A DNA stretch of 7,440 bases, from NCBI GenBank assembly GCA_020438665.1, contig JAGQUE010000514.1:3861-11300 (forward strand), given 5' to 3'. Positions 1 to 6,600 of this stretch are shown here, one piece after another; position 1 is the first letter of the stretch, and every line of letters begins with the position of its first letter. This DNA is from Nocardioidaceae bacterium (GTDB lineage: Bacteria > Actinomycetota > Actinomycetes > Propionibacteriales > Nocardioidaceae). The notes beneath the pieces are model-generated. The model saw only the letters and a list, made by a program, of their open reading frames with translations, did no database searches and was not told where the DNA came from. Position numbers and translations under genes: made by a program.

Positions 1-2069
1 TCGAAGTCGCACGACAGCTCCAGGCAGCTGGAGGTGAAGTCGGCGACGGGCGCCAGGTTGATGTTCTGGGGGCCGAGGAAGACCGAGCGCCCACGCCAGT
101 CGCGGGAGGCGTCGACCACGGTCGTCGCACCGGTGGGAAGGTTGTTGACGAGCGAGATCTTCTTGAGCTGGCCGGTCGACTTCGAGACGAAGTAGAGCTC
201 GTGGTTGGTCACGAACGCGATGGTGGCGTCGCTCCAGCTGATCCCGTTGGAGACGTTGAAGACCTCGGAGCCGACGATGCCGGAGTCGGCGCTGAAGTAG
301 CGGGCGTTCAGCGTCGAGGACCCGTTGGTCGTATAGAAGATCCGCCCGTTGTCATAGGCCAGGCCGGTGATATAGCTGCTACCGCTGCTGAAGTTGGCAA
401 ACAGCGCGGGCACCACGCCGGTGTAGACGCTGCTGCCGGATCCCGTCGCCACCCCGGTCCAGTAGGGGTCGTGGTAGGGGTCAAGCTTGACGGCCGGTCC
501 GAAGACACCCTTCTTGAACGTCCGGCTGTAGAGCCAGCCGTCGTTGTTGCCATAGAAGACCTTGCCGCCGATCCAGAACGCGCCGCGCGTCTGGCTCCAG
601 GTCACGCCCGTGCCGCTGACCGTCGTGCGGGAGCCGACCGTCGAGCCGTCGAAGCTCTGGATCGCCAGGTTGTCGCCGACGTTGCTCGGCGAGCCGATCA
701 GGATGTCGGCGGGCAGCGCAGCCTGGGTGTCGTCGGCGACGGCGTGGCCACCGTCGTAGGGGAAGAAGCCGATGCGCGGACGCTCGTATTGGAAGTTGCC
801 GATCCAGTCGGTGTTGCTCCCGAAATAGACGCCATCGTCGGTCGCGAGGAAGACATAGGCGGCCTCACCGCGGGTGTGGCGACCAGGGTTCCAGTCCAAA
901 GGCATGCCGTTCTTGACGCTCAGTGCCGCGATGCCGGGGCGAGCCACGGCACCCTGGGCGGCGGAGTCGTGACCGTTGACGTTGTTCATCCAGCGCATGT
1001 GGCCGCCGACATAGACGACATCGTCGGTGACCTCGACACCCCACAGGGTGTCGCCTCCGGAGTAGTCGACCCAGGTCGGCTGGAGGTCGGTGCCGGTGGC
1101 GAACGTCTCGAAGCGTGCCGCGCTGTCGCACAGCGTGCCGGAGTAGGGGCCGCCGGTGGAGGTCACCACGAAGAAGGAGCCGTCCGGGGAGAAGCTCACG
1201 TCGCGCACCGTCGAGTCGAAGGCGTTCTTGGAGCAGTAGGGCGTGAACCTGGTGGTGGCCCAGGTCGAGGCGACGACCGAGGATGCTCCCGAGGTGTCGA
1301 GCACGACCACCTGGTCGCGGGCGATCCCGTCGACCTTCTTGAAGTTGCCGATCGCAACCACCCGGTCACCGGCCGGAGTGACGTCGAGCTCGGTCACGCC
1401 GACCGCACTCTTGGCGCCGGTGCCCGTGTCGTTGTGGCGCTGGCTGGTCTGGTTGTTGACGAAGGGGTCGAGCACGCCCGTGGTGTAGTCGAGGGCGACG
1501 ATGCCCCCGTGGGCCAACGTGTTGACCTTGGTGAAGTTGCCCCCGACGTAGAGCCGGTTGCCGGCCACCGCCATCGAGTTGATGCGGCCGTTGATGTTGG
1601 CGGACTTGAAGGACTTCACGCGCGCGCCGGTCACCGTGTTGAGCAGCACCACGCGACCGAAGCTCTTGCCATTGACCTTCTTGAACGTGCCGGCTGCGAG
1701 CACGGTGTTGGCCACCGGGCCCGGGACCAGGGAATAGACGGTGCCGTCGAGGACCGGGGCGAACCCGCTGACCAGCTGGCCCGTCGCCGTGTCATAGGCC
1801 AGGATCCCCGGGCGAGACACGACGGTGCTGCTCCCCCAGGACCGCGCCTGGGTGAAGCTGCCGCCGACCACCATCGTCGAGCCCACCTGGGCAAGCGCAT
1901 AGACCTCGCCGTCGAGGGCGGCGGCGGACTTGCCGGGCACAGCGGACGGCAGGTCCGCGTGTGCTGGGCTGGGCACCGCGGCCAGCCCGAAGCTGCCGAG
2001 TGCGACGCTCAGGGCAACGACGACCGCGCGCAGCGCGGACCGGTACTTCTTGGCCACCAGGCCCCCCAT
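1..2069 (-). CDS. Secreted beta-propeller (delta-60/DUF5122-like) protein with C-terminal PKD domain, partial
   Basis: The frame is open for 689 codons and runs off the left edge, so the C-terminus is missing. Residues 1-38 form a signal peptide: basic start (KKYR), hydrophobic core about 13-31, and an AHA cleavage site before DLPSAV, so the protein is exported. Residues 55-260 and 342-388 carry about five degenerate repeats of the pattern 'VYxGGxFTKVNG...ALDxTTG' (VVGGSFTQ, AAGTFKKVNG, VGGNFTKVN, AIGNFKKVDG, VGGHMRWMNN), typical of delta-60/DUF5122 propeller blades. Residues 430-670 are Tyr/Gly/Ser-rich and beta-like, with no catalytic motif that I recognise. From residue 671, NLAPVADFTSSC begins a PKD domain; its Cys pair (681, 686) is common in actinobacterial PKD domains. 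C279 and C314 could form a disulfide. The start is uncertain. ATG 2069 has no clear Shine-Dalgarno. GTG 2057 would give a more typical signal peptide (MAKKYRSALRA). GTG 2087 is in frame with GGGAGGA upstream, but about 15 bases away. I infer a surface or matrix protein; an enzymatic role is not excluded because the C-terminus is unseen. Confidence 0.9.
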   Translation of the reverse strand, partial: MGGLVAKKYRSALRAVVVALSVALGSFGLAAVPSPAHADLPSAVPGKSAAALDGEVYALAQVGSTMVVGGSFTQARSWGSSTVVSRPGILAYDTATGQLVSGFAPVLDGTVYSLVPGPVANTVLAAGTFKKVNGKSFGRVVLLNTVTGARVKSFKSANINGRINSMAVAGNRLYVGGNFTKVNTLAHGGIVALDYTTGVLDPFVNNQTSQRHNDTGTGAKSAVGVTELDVTPAGDRVVAIGNFKKVDGIARDQVVVLDTSGASSVVASTWATTRFTPYCSKNAFDSTVRDVSFSPDGSFFVVTSTGGPYSGTLCDSAARFETFATGTDLQPTWVDYSGGDTLWGVEVTDDVVYVGGHMRWMNNVNGHDSAAQGAVARPGIAALSVKNGMPLDWNPGRHTRGEAAYVFLATDDGVYFGSNTDWIGNFQYERPRIGFFPYDGGHAVADDTQAALPADILIGSPSNVGDNLAIQSFDGSTVGSRTTVSGTGVTWSQTRGAFWIGGKVFYGNNDGWLYSRTFKKGVFGPAVKLDPYHDPYWTGVATGSGSSVYTGVVPALFANFSSGSSYITGLAYDNGRIFYTTNGSSTLNARYFSADSGIVGSEVFNVSNGISWSDATIAFVTNHELYFVSKSTGQLKKISLVNNLPTGATTVVDASRDWRGRSVFLGPQNINLAPVADFTSSCLELSCDF

Positions 2070-2325
2070 GTCCAGAAGGGCGGTCACCCCACGAGACCGC
2101 CGTCCTCCCAGCGTACGCGACCGTAGCCGCTCGGGCCAGACCGCTGACCCGTTCGGGCCATGCCGGTCTAGCCCGTCCGGCGCGGCTCCAGCCCCACCAC
2201 CGGACACACCGGGCTGCGCTGCGCACCGCGGCCGCGCCCTGGGATTCGGCGGACGACGTGGGGTGGCACCCTTACCATGGAGGTCTGCCCAGGACGTCGG
2301 CTCTGCCACGCCTGCGGGTGGGGGG
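2070..2325. promoter_or_regulatory. Divergent intergenic region, probable promoters for both directions
   Basis: This 256-base gap separates two divergently transcribed genes, so promoters for both are expected here, and no terminator is expected. I see no convincing -35/-10 pair. TACCAT at 2273..2278 resembles a -10 box for the plus-strand operon, but no good -35 lies 16-19 bases upstream. On the minus strand, TACGCT and TACGGT hexamers at about 2109..2126 are equally weak. A 10-base palindrome, CGCGGCCGCG, lies at 2227..2236, and an 8-base one, GCGTACGC, at 2111..2118; both could arise by chance at this GC content. A direct repeat at 2128..2165 is listed separately. Open frames crossing the region look like extensions or shadows of the flanking genes. 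Confidence 0.6.
2128..2165. repeat. Imperfect 16-base direct repeat, 22-base period
   Basis: CGCTCGGGCCAGACCG at 2128..2143 and CGTTCGGGCCATGCCG at 2150..2165 match at 13 of 16 positions, with the core TCGGGCCA identical. The 22-base period is close to two helical turns, so a dimeric or tandem regulator could bind both copies on one face. The pair lies about 60-95 bases upstream of the secreted-protein start on the minus strand and over 160 bases upstream of the plus-strand operon start. Regulation is inferred from position and spacing only; chance similarity in GC-rich DNA is a real alternative. Confidence 0.35.
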
Positions 2326-3372
2326 ATGCAGGACGACACGGATGGGGCGTTTCGACCGTTGAGCGATAACCGGGCACCCGCGCGTCCGCGCGTGGTCTAT
2401 CTGGGTGGCTTCGGCCGCTCCGGCAGCACTCTGCTGGAGCGCATGCTGGGCGCCTGCCCCGGGTGGACCAACGTCGGCGAGCTCGTCGACCTCCCCCGGT
2501 CGGTGCAGCCCGATGACGAGCGCTGCGGCTGCGGCGAGCCGTTCTCGGCATGCCCCTTCTGGCAGTCCGTCGGCGCCCGGTCGTTCGGCGGCTGGGAGCC
2601 TGCCGCCATGCAGCGACTGGCCGCCCTGCGTGGCCAGGTCGCGCGCCAGCGGCTCGTGCCGGCGTTGCTGGCGCTGGCCAAGGGGCGTGGCGCTCGCCGC
2701 CAGCGCAGCCTCGTGGAGGAATACCAGTCCGCCTATGGCGCCATCTATCGCGCCGCCGCAGCCGAGAGCGGGGCCACCACCGTCGTCGACGCCAGCAAGG
2801 GGCCGGCTCACGGGCTCGCCCTGGGGCTGCGGCTCGCCACCGATCCCGGCTATGACCTGACGATGGTCAACCTCGTCCGCGATCCACGCGGCGTCGCGTG
2901 GTCCTGGTCGCGACGCAAGCACGAGCGTCCCCAGGCCGGCGGCCGCGCCGAGATGTGGTCCATCGGGGTGGGCCGGTCGGCTGCCCAGTGGGCAGCCCTG
3001 CAGGCCGAGATGGACGTGATCGGTCGCATGAGCGGCATCCCCGTCGTACGGGTCCGCTATGAGGACCTGGTCGCCCACCCGCGTGAGGCGTTGGCCGACC
3101 TGCTGTCCCGACTGGGAGTCGCCGACACCGACGAGGCACTCACCCATGTCGACGACCACGCCGTGACGCTGGCAGCGAGCCACGGGCTCTCGGGCAACCC
3201 CAGCCGCTTCCAGCACGGCACCCTCGACCTGGTCACCGACGATGAGTGGCGGCGTTCGATGCCGCCCGGCGAACGCCGGATGATCACCACCGCGACATGG
3301 CCGTGGCTGCGCAGCTATGGCTACCCCGTCCTCCAGCATCCCGACCCGACGATCACGAGGAGAACCGCGTGA
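2326..3372 (+). CDS. Sulfotransferase family protein (Sulfotransfer_3-like)
   Basis: The 348-residue cytosolic protein probably transfers sulfate from PAPS to a hydroxyl or amine of a glycan or lipid precursor. Visible motifs are the 5'-phosphosulfate-binding loop GGFGRSGSTLL (27-37), the VDASKGP segment (154-160), the 3'-phosphate-binding segment LVRDPRGVAWSW (183-194), RYEDLV (244-249), and the late SGNPSRF segment (289-295) common in this bacterial subfamily. The loop has Arg31 where many cytosolic sulfotransferases have Lys. A cysteine cluster CGCGEPFSACPFW (C67, C69, C76) follows the first helix; similar clusters occur in relatives, perhaps structural or metal-binding. It is the first gene of the operon and its stop overlaps the next start. 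The start is not certain: ATG 2326 directly abuts a G-run (GGGTGGGGGG) with no spaced Shine-Dalgarno, and an in-frame TTG at 2359 would give a shorter protein of 337 residues that keeps all motifs. The acceptor substrate is unknown. The family call is firm. Confidence 0.9.
   Translation: MQDDTDGAFRPLSDNRAPARPRVVYLGGFGRSGSTLLERMLGACPGWTNVGELVDLPRSVQPDDERCGCGEPFSACPFWQSVGARSFGGWEPAAMQRLAALRGQVARQRLVPALLALAKGRGARRQRSLVEEYQSAYGAIYRAAAAESGATTVVDASKGPAHGLALGLRLATDPGYDLTMVNLVRDPRGVAWSWSRRKHERPQAGGRAEMWSIGVGRSAAQWAALQAEMDVIGRMSGIPVVRVRYEDLVAHPREALADLLSRLGVADTDEALTHVDDHAVTLAASHGLSGNPSRFQHGTLDLVTDDEWRRSMPPGERRMITTATWPWLRSYGYPVLQHPDPTITRRTA
3357..3363 (+). promoter_or_regulatory. Ribosome binding site for the glycosyltransferase
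   Basis: GAGGAGA lies five bases before GTG 3369, inside the end of the sulfotransferase gene. It selects this GTG over the in-frame ATG at 3246, which lies well inside the upstream gene. Confidence 0.75.
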
Positions 3373-4298
3373 CCACCGACCAGACCACGCGCCCCAGGGT
3401 GTCGGTGGTGATCCCGACCCGCGGTCGCCCCGAGCTGCTGCGCGAGACGATCGCCACCATTGTGGCCCAGGACTACGACGGCGACCTCGAGATCCTGGTC
3501 GTCCACGACCGTGAGGACGCCGACCCGTCGCTCAAGGAGCTCAGTCGTCCGCGCCGCAGTGTCGAGGCGACCACCAACGACGGGACCCCCGGGCTGGCCG
3601 GTGCGCGCAACTGGGGCCTGCGCCACACCAGCGGCGAGATCTATGCCAGCTGTGACGACGACGACCTCTGGCACCCCGACAAGATCCGCAAGCAGGTCGA
3701 CCGGCTGCTCTCCGACGACCGGCTGCTCGCCGTCGGCACCGGCATCCGGTTGCTGATGGGCGACCGCGACGTCGACTGGCCGGGCCGGTCGGACGAGGTC
3801 ACCCATGAACACCTGCTGCACAACCGGGTCAAGGAGCTCCACAGCTCCACGCTGGCGATGAAGCGGATCGCCTTCGCCAAGGCCGGCGACTATGACGAGG
3901 ACCTGCCGCACGGCTATGGCGAGGACTATGACTGGTTGCTGCGCGCCAGCCGGGTGGGCAAGGTCGGTGTGGTCACCGAGGTGCTCGCCGACATCCGCAA
4001 GGACGTCCCGTCGTGGTTCCGCGGCCGCGCCCTCAACACCGCCGACGCGCTGGAGTACATGCTCGCCAAGCACCCCGACTTCGCCGACCACCGCAAAGCC
4101 CACGCCCGGGTGCTCGGACAGATCGCCTATGCCAAGGGCACCGCCAAGGAGCGCCGCACCGCGCTGCGCTTCGCCGGACGCTCACTGGCGGCCTATCCGC
4201 TGGCGCCCCACGGATGGCTCGGACTCGTCAGCACCACCGGCGTCGACCCCCAGCGCGTGCTCAAGGTCGCCCGACTCTTCGGCCGAGGTGTCTCGTGA
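3369..4298 (+). CDS. Family 2 glycosyltransferase (GT-A fold)
   Basis: This 309-residue protein should transfer a sugar from a nucleotide-sugar to a growing glycan or lipid-linked acceptor at the cytoplasmic face. The N-terminus VSVVIPTRGRPELLRETI (11-28) is the classic GT2 nucleotide-binding start. GLAGARNWGL (75-84) and the CDDDDLW segment (95-101) supply the DXD-type metal/nucleotide site, and HGYGEDYDWLLRAS (181-194) holds the ED acidic motif expected near the catalytic base. The region from about 220 to the end is helical and basic, without an obvious transmembrane segment; it may dock to the membrane or to a partner. The GTG start is fixed by a good Shine-Dalgarno, and its GTGA overlaps the previous stop. 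It sits between two sulfotransferases, so its product may be a sulfation substrate (inference). Donor sugar and linkage cannot be told from the sequence. Six of its eight Tyr codons are TAT, unusual for such a GC-rich gene. Confidence 0.92.
   Translation: MTTDQTTRPRVSVVIPTRGRPELLRETIATIVAQDYDGDLEILVVHDREDADPSLKELSRPRRSVEATTNDGTPGLAGARNWGLRHTSGEIYASCDDDDLWHPDKIRKQVDRLLSDDRLLAVGTGIRLLMGDRDVDWPGRSDEVTHEHLLHNRVKELHSSTLAMKRIAFAKAGDYDEDLPHGYGEDYDWLLRASRVGKVGVVTEVLADIRKDVPSWFRGRALNTADALEYMLAKHPDFADHRKAHARVLGQIAYAKGTAKERRTALRFAGRSLAAYPLAPHGWLGLVSTTGVDPQRVLKVARLFGRGVS
4285..4290 (+). promoter_or_regulatory. Ribosome binding site for the second sulfotransferase
   Basis: GAGGTG lies four bases before GTG 4295, at the end of the glycosyltransferase gene. 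It supports this start over upstream in-frame ATGs, such as the one at 4013, that would overlap the glycosyltransferase extensively. Confidence 0.65.
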
Positions 4299-5137
4299 CC
4301 CGGCTGCCCAACTTCATCTATATCGGCCCCGACAAGGCCGGCTCCTCGTGGCTGCACGAGATCCTGATCCGCCATCCCGAGGTCTATCTGACCCCGGCCA
4401 AGGACCTCTACTACTTCGACCGCTACTACGACCGAGGGACCGAGTGGTACGCCGAGCAGTTCAAGGACGCGACACCCGCTCACGTCATCGTCGGTGAGGT
4501 CTGTCAGGACTACCTGTTCGACAAGCAGGCGCCGAGCCGGATCGCCGAGACCATCCCCGAGGCACCCAAGATGATGGTGTCCTTGCGCGACCCGGTCGAG
4601 CGGGCCTGGTCGTCGTGGCTCTATGCGCGCAAGCACGGCATCATGTCGCCGGACTTCGGGCAGGCGTTGCGCGACGAGCCGACCTTGCTCGAGCACGGCC
4701 GCTATGCCAGCGGACTCGACCGCTTCTCCGAGCACTTCTCGCGGGAGCTGTTCCACGTCGCCGTCTTCGACGACCTCGCCGCCGACCCCCAGGCGTTCCT
4801 CGACGACGTGACGGACTTCCTGGGCATCGCCCGGCAGCCCCTCTCCGAGCAGGACCGCGAGGCCAAGCTCCCGGCGGCCAGCGCGCGCTCGGTCCGGATC
4901 GCCAATGCCGCCCGGCGGGCTGCCGACTGGGTCCGCGAGCACGACGGTGCGCGGGTCGTGGGCCTCGTCAAGCGCTCGCCCCTGGTGCACCGTGCCCTCT
5001 ACCGCCCCATCGACAAGAGCGTGGTGCGGCCCGACGATGCTTCTGTGGCCTTCATCCGCGAACAGCTCGACGACGAGGTGACTCGCCTCGAGCGCGACTA
5101 CGGCGCCGCCGTACGGGAGCGCTGGGGCTGGGCATGA
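4295..5137 (+). CDS. Sulfotransferase domain protein (Sulfotransfer_1-like)
   Basis: The 280-residue protein is a second, distinct PAPS-dependent sulfotransferase. FIYIGPDKAGSSWLHEIL (7-24) is the 5'-phosphosulfate-binding loop at the extreme N-terminus, with the usual Lys (K14) and a Ser/Trp-containing helix start. VSLRDPVERAWSSWL (95-109) is the 3'-phosphate-binding strand and helix (R98, S106/S107). HVAVFDDLAADPQAFLDDVTDFLG (154-177) matches the conserved 'yEDL...P...l..i..FLG' region. The C-terminal 250-280 helix is acidic/basic and ends in RERWGW. It lacks the Cys cluster of the first sulfotransferase, and the loop chemistry differs, so the two are not recent duplicates and may sulfate different positions (inference). 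No signal peptide or membrane helix is seen, so it acts in the cytosol before export. Both ends overlap neighbours by four bases. The acceptor is unknown. Confidence 0.9.
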   Translation: MTRLPNFIYIGPDKAGSSWLHEILIRHPEVYLTPAKDLYYFDRYYDRGTEWYAEQFKDATPAHVIVGEVCQDYLFDKQAPSRIAETIPEAPKMMVSLRDPVERAWSSWLYARKHGIMSPDFGQALRDEPTLLEHGRYASGLDRFSEHFSRELFHVAVFDDLAADPQAFLDDVTDFLGIARQPLSEQDREAKLPAASARSVRIANAARRAADWVREHDGARVVGLVKRSPLVHRALYRPIDKSVVRPDDASVAFIREQLDDEVTRLERDYGAAVRERWGWA

Positions 5138-6600
5138 CCCTGCTCGTCGGTCCCGACAACGCCCAGGACTGGGTTCCCGAGGACGCCTGGCCGGCGCCCC
5201 GGGGACGCCGTCGCGGGCTGCTGCTGGGACGGCTCGACGAGTTCTGGCCGCTGACGGTCTATGCCTACCTCTACCCGCTCTGGTGGGTGCTGGGAATCTC
5301 CAAGGTCATCATCTTCATCCTGACGCTCCCCATGTTGTGGGCGCTGGTGAAGCATCGCCGGATCCGTGTCCCCCGAGGGTTCGGCATCTACCTCATCTTC
5401 CTGCTGTGGGTGGCGCTCGGCGTGTCGGTGCTGTGGGTGCGCGCTCCGGGCACCGAGGACAAGACCGGCCTCGGCCCGCTGGTGGGCTTCGCCTATCGCG
5501 GGCTCTGGTATGTCGCCGTCACGGTGGCTCTGCTCTATGTCCTCAACTCCGACCGAGCCCGGCTGACCGCGACACGGATCACCCGGCTGCTCGCCTTCCT
5601 GTTCGTGATCACCACCGCGGGGGGGCTGCTCGGCGTCCTCATGCCGCACCTGGACTTCCCGTCGGTGCTCGAGATGTTCCTCCCCAAGTCGTTCACCAAC
5701 CAGGAGTTCATGAACGCCCTGTTCCACCCGCGGGTGGCCCTCCAGTCCGAGTTCCTCGGCTACAGCCAGCCGCGGGTCACGGCGCCGTACTCCTACCCCA
5801 ACACGTGGGGCAACGCCTATGGCCTGCTGGTGCCGTTCTTCGTCTATGCCTGGTTCGGCAAGGACGCGGGCTGGCGGCGCCTGGTCGGGCCGTTCATCCT
5901 GCTCGCCTCCGCCATCCCGGTCGTCTACTCCCTCAACCGCGGTCTGTGGCTCGGCATCGCCGTGTCGGCCCTCTGGGTGGTGTTGCGACGACTGGCAGCG
6001 GGAGACGTCCGGGCGCTGTTCGCCGTGGGCATCGCCGGCATCGCTGTCGTCATCGCCATCTTCGCCACCCCGCTCGGGACGCTGATCGACACCCGGCTCA
6101 GCACGCCCCACAGCAACGAGCGCCGCCAGGACACCGTCGTCGAGGTGTTCCGGACCACGTGGGCGTCCTCGCCCGTGCTCGGTTATGGCGGGACCCGGCA
6201 GATGGTCGGCAACTTCACCTCCATCGCGGGCGGTGGCACCCCCGGTTGCCACCAGTGCTCGGCGCCGCCCCTCGGCACCCAGGGGTTCCTGTGGGGGCTC
6301 GTGTTCATGACCGGGTTCGTCGGTGCCTCGTTGATGCTGTTGTTCCTCGGCATCCAGACGGTGATCAACGCGCGACGGCGTACGCCGCTGGCACTGCTCG
6401 CCTCGACCGTGCTCGTGTCGTCGGTCTTCTACTTCCTGTTCTATGACGCGCTCGACCTGCCCATGCTCGTGACGATGATGACCATCGGACTTGCCTCCCG
6501 CGAGCACGCTCCTCTCGCGGGCACCACCGCGGCCGGAACCCCGGCCAGGGCCAGCGCGCGACCCGTCCTGCCCGTGCCCGACCTGGAGGAGCCCTCGTGA
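5134..6600 (+). CDS. O-antigen ligase/polymerase-like membrane protein (Wzy_C)
   Basis: This 488-residue polytopic inner-membrane protein should polymerise lipid-linked repeat units or ligate a glycan to an acceptor on the outer face of the membrane. About 10-12 hydrophobic segments are visible, including 38-72 (probably two), 83-103, 116-137, 151-171, 226-241, 250-267, 269-286, 294-313, 384-408, 417-437 and 438-454. Residues 1-35 form a polar cytosolic start. YSLNRGLWLG (265-274) is the conserved arginine-containing motif of the Wzy_C family. It precedes a long extracytoplasmic loop (314-383) with HSNERRQDT, a GYGGTRQ segment and a CHQC motif (C372, C375). The A/P-rich tail 455-488 looks disordered. 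ATG 5134 overlaps the previous stop as ATGA. The Shine-Dalgarno is weak (GGGAG 14 bases away), so coupling to the upstream gene probably drives initiation. Polymerase versus ligase cannot be separated by sequence alone. A long in-frame extension upstream (from 4615) is a shadow of the sulfotransferase gene. Confidence 0.88.
   Translation: MTLLVGPDNAQDWVPEDAWPAPRGRRRGLLLGRLDEFWPLTVYAYLYPLWWVLGISKVIIFILTLPMLWALVKHRRIRVPRGFGIYLIFLLWVALGVSVLWVRAPGTEDKTGLGPLVGFAYRGLWYVAVTVALLYVLNSDRARLTATRITRLLAFLFVITTAGGLLGVLMPHLDFPSVLEMFLPKSFTNQEFMNALFHPRVALQSEFLGYSQPRVTAPYSYPNTWGNAYGLLVPFFVYAWFGKDAGWRRLVGPFILLASAIPVVYSLNRGLWLGIAVSALWVVLRRLAAGDVRALFAVGIAGIAVVIAIFATPLGTLIDTRLSTPHSNERRQDTVVEVFRTTWASSPVLGYGGTRQMVGNFTSIAGGGTPGCHQCSAPPLGTQGFLWGLVFMTGFVGASLMLLFLGIQTVINARRRTPLALLASTVLVSSVFYFLFYDALDLPMLVTMMTIGLASREHAPLAGTTAAGTPARASARPVLPVPDLEEPS
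6585..6591 (+). promoter_or_regulatory. Ribosome binding site for the kinase-like gene
   Basis: GGAGGAG lies five bases before GTG 6597, the strongest Shine-Dalgarno in the window. It lies in the last codons of the membrane-protein gene (DLEEPS) and fixes the start of the next gene. Confidence 0.8.

Noticed and set aside
201..2126. A 641-codon open frame on the plus strand opposite the secreted-protein gene
   Set aside because: Its product is a Gly/Val/Ala/Asp/Arg-rich shadow with no domain, and the minus strand encodes a coherent signal peptide, propeller repeats and PKD start.
2227..2236. A 10-base palindrome CGCGGCCGCG in the intergenic region
   Set aside because: It consists only of G and C, is likely by chance at this composition, has no paired site and is not placed against a recognised promoter.
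2245..2278. TTCGGC and TACCAT as a -35/-10 promoter for the operon
   Set aside because: The 22-base gap between them is too long for a standard sigma-70-type promoter and both boxes are weak matches.
1930..2325. An N-terminal extension of the first sulfotransferase to 1930
   Set aside because: It would overlap the divergent gene's signal-peptide region and reads as low-complexity Arg/Ser/Pro sequence. The family normally begins shortly before the phosphosulfate loop.
2272..3339. A 355-codon minus-strand open frame opposite the first sulfotransferase
   Set aside because: It has no recognisable domain, and the plus-strand frame carries all sulfotransferase motifs.
3321..4990. Minus-strand open frames at 3321..4103 and 4193..4990
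   Set aside because: Both are antisense shadows of the glycosyltransferase and second sulfotransferase, with no domain and no upstream ribosome binding site noted.
5098..6507. A 469-codon minus-strand open frame opposite the membrane-protein gene
   Set aside because: It is low-complexity (Glu, Gln, Arg, His, Gly-rich), as expected for the antisense of hydrophobic GC-rich codons. The plus strand has a clear Wzy_C protein.
4615..6600. A longer 661-residue version of the membrane protein starting at 4615
   Set aside because: The extra N-terminal part is Arg/Ala/Pro-rich shadow sequence within the sulfotransferase gene. ATG 5134 with the ATGA overlap is the natural start.
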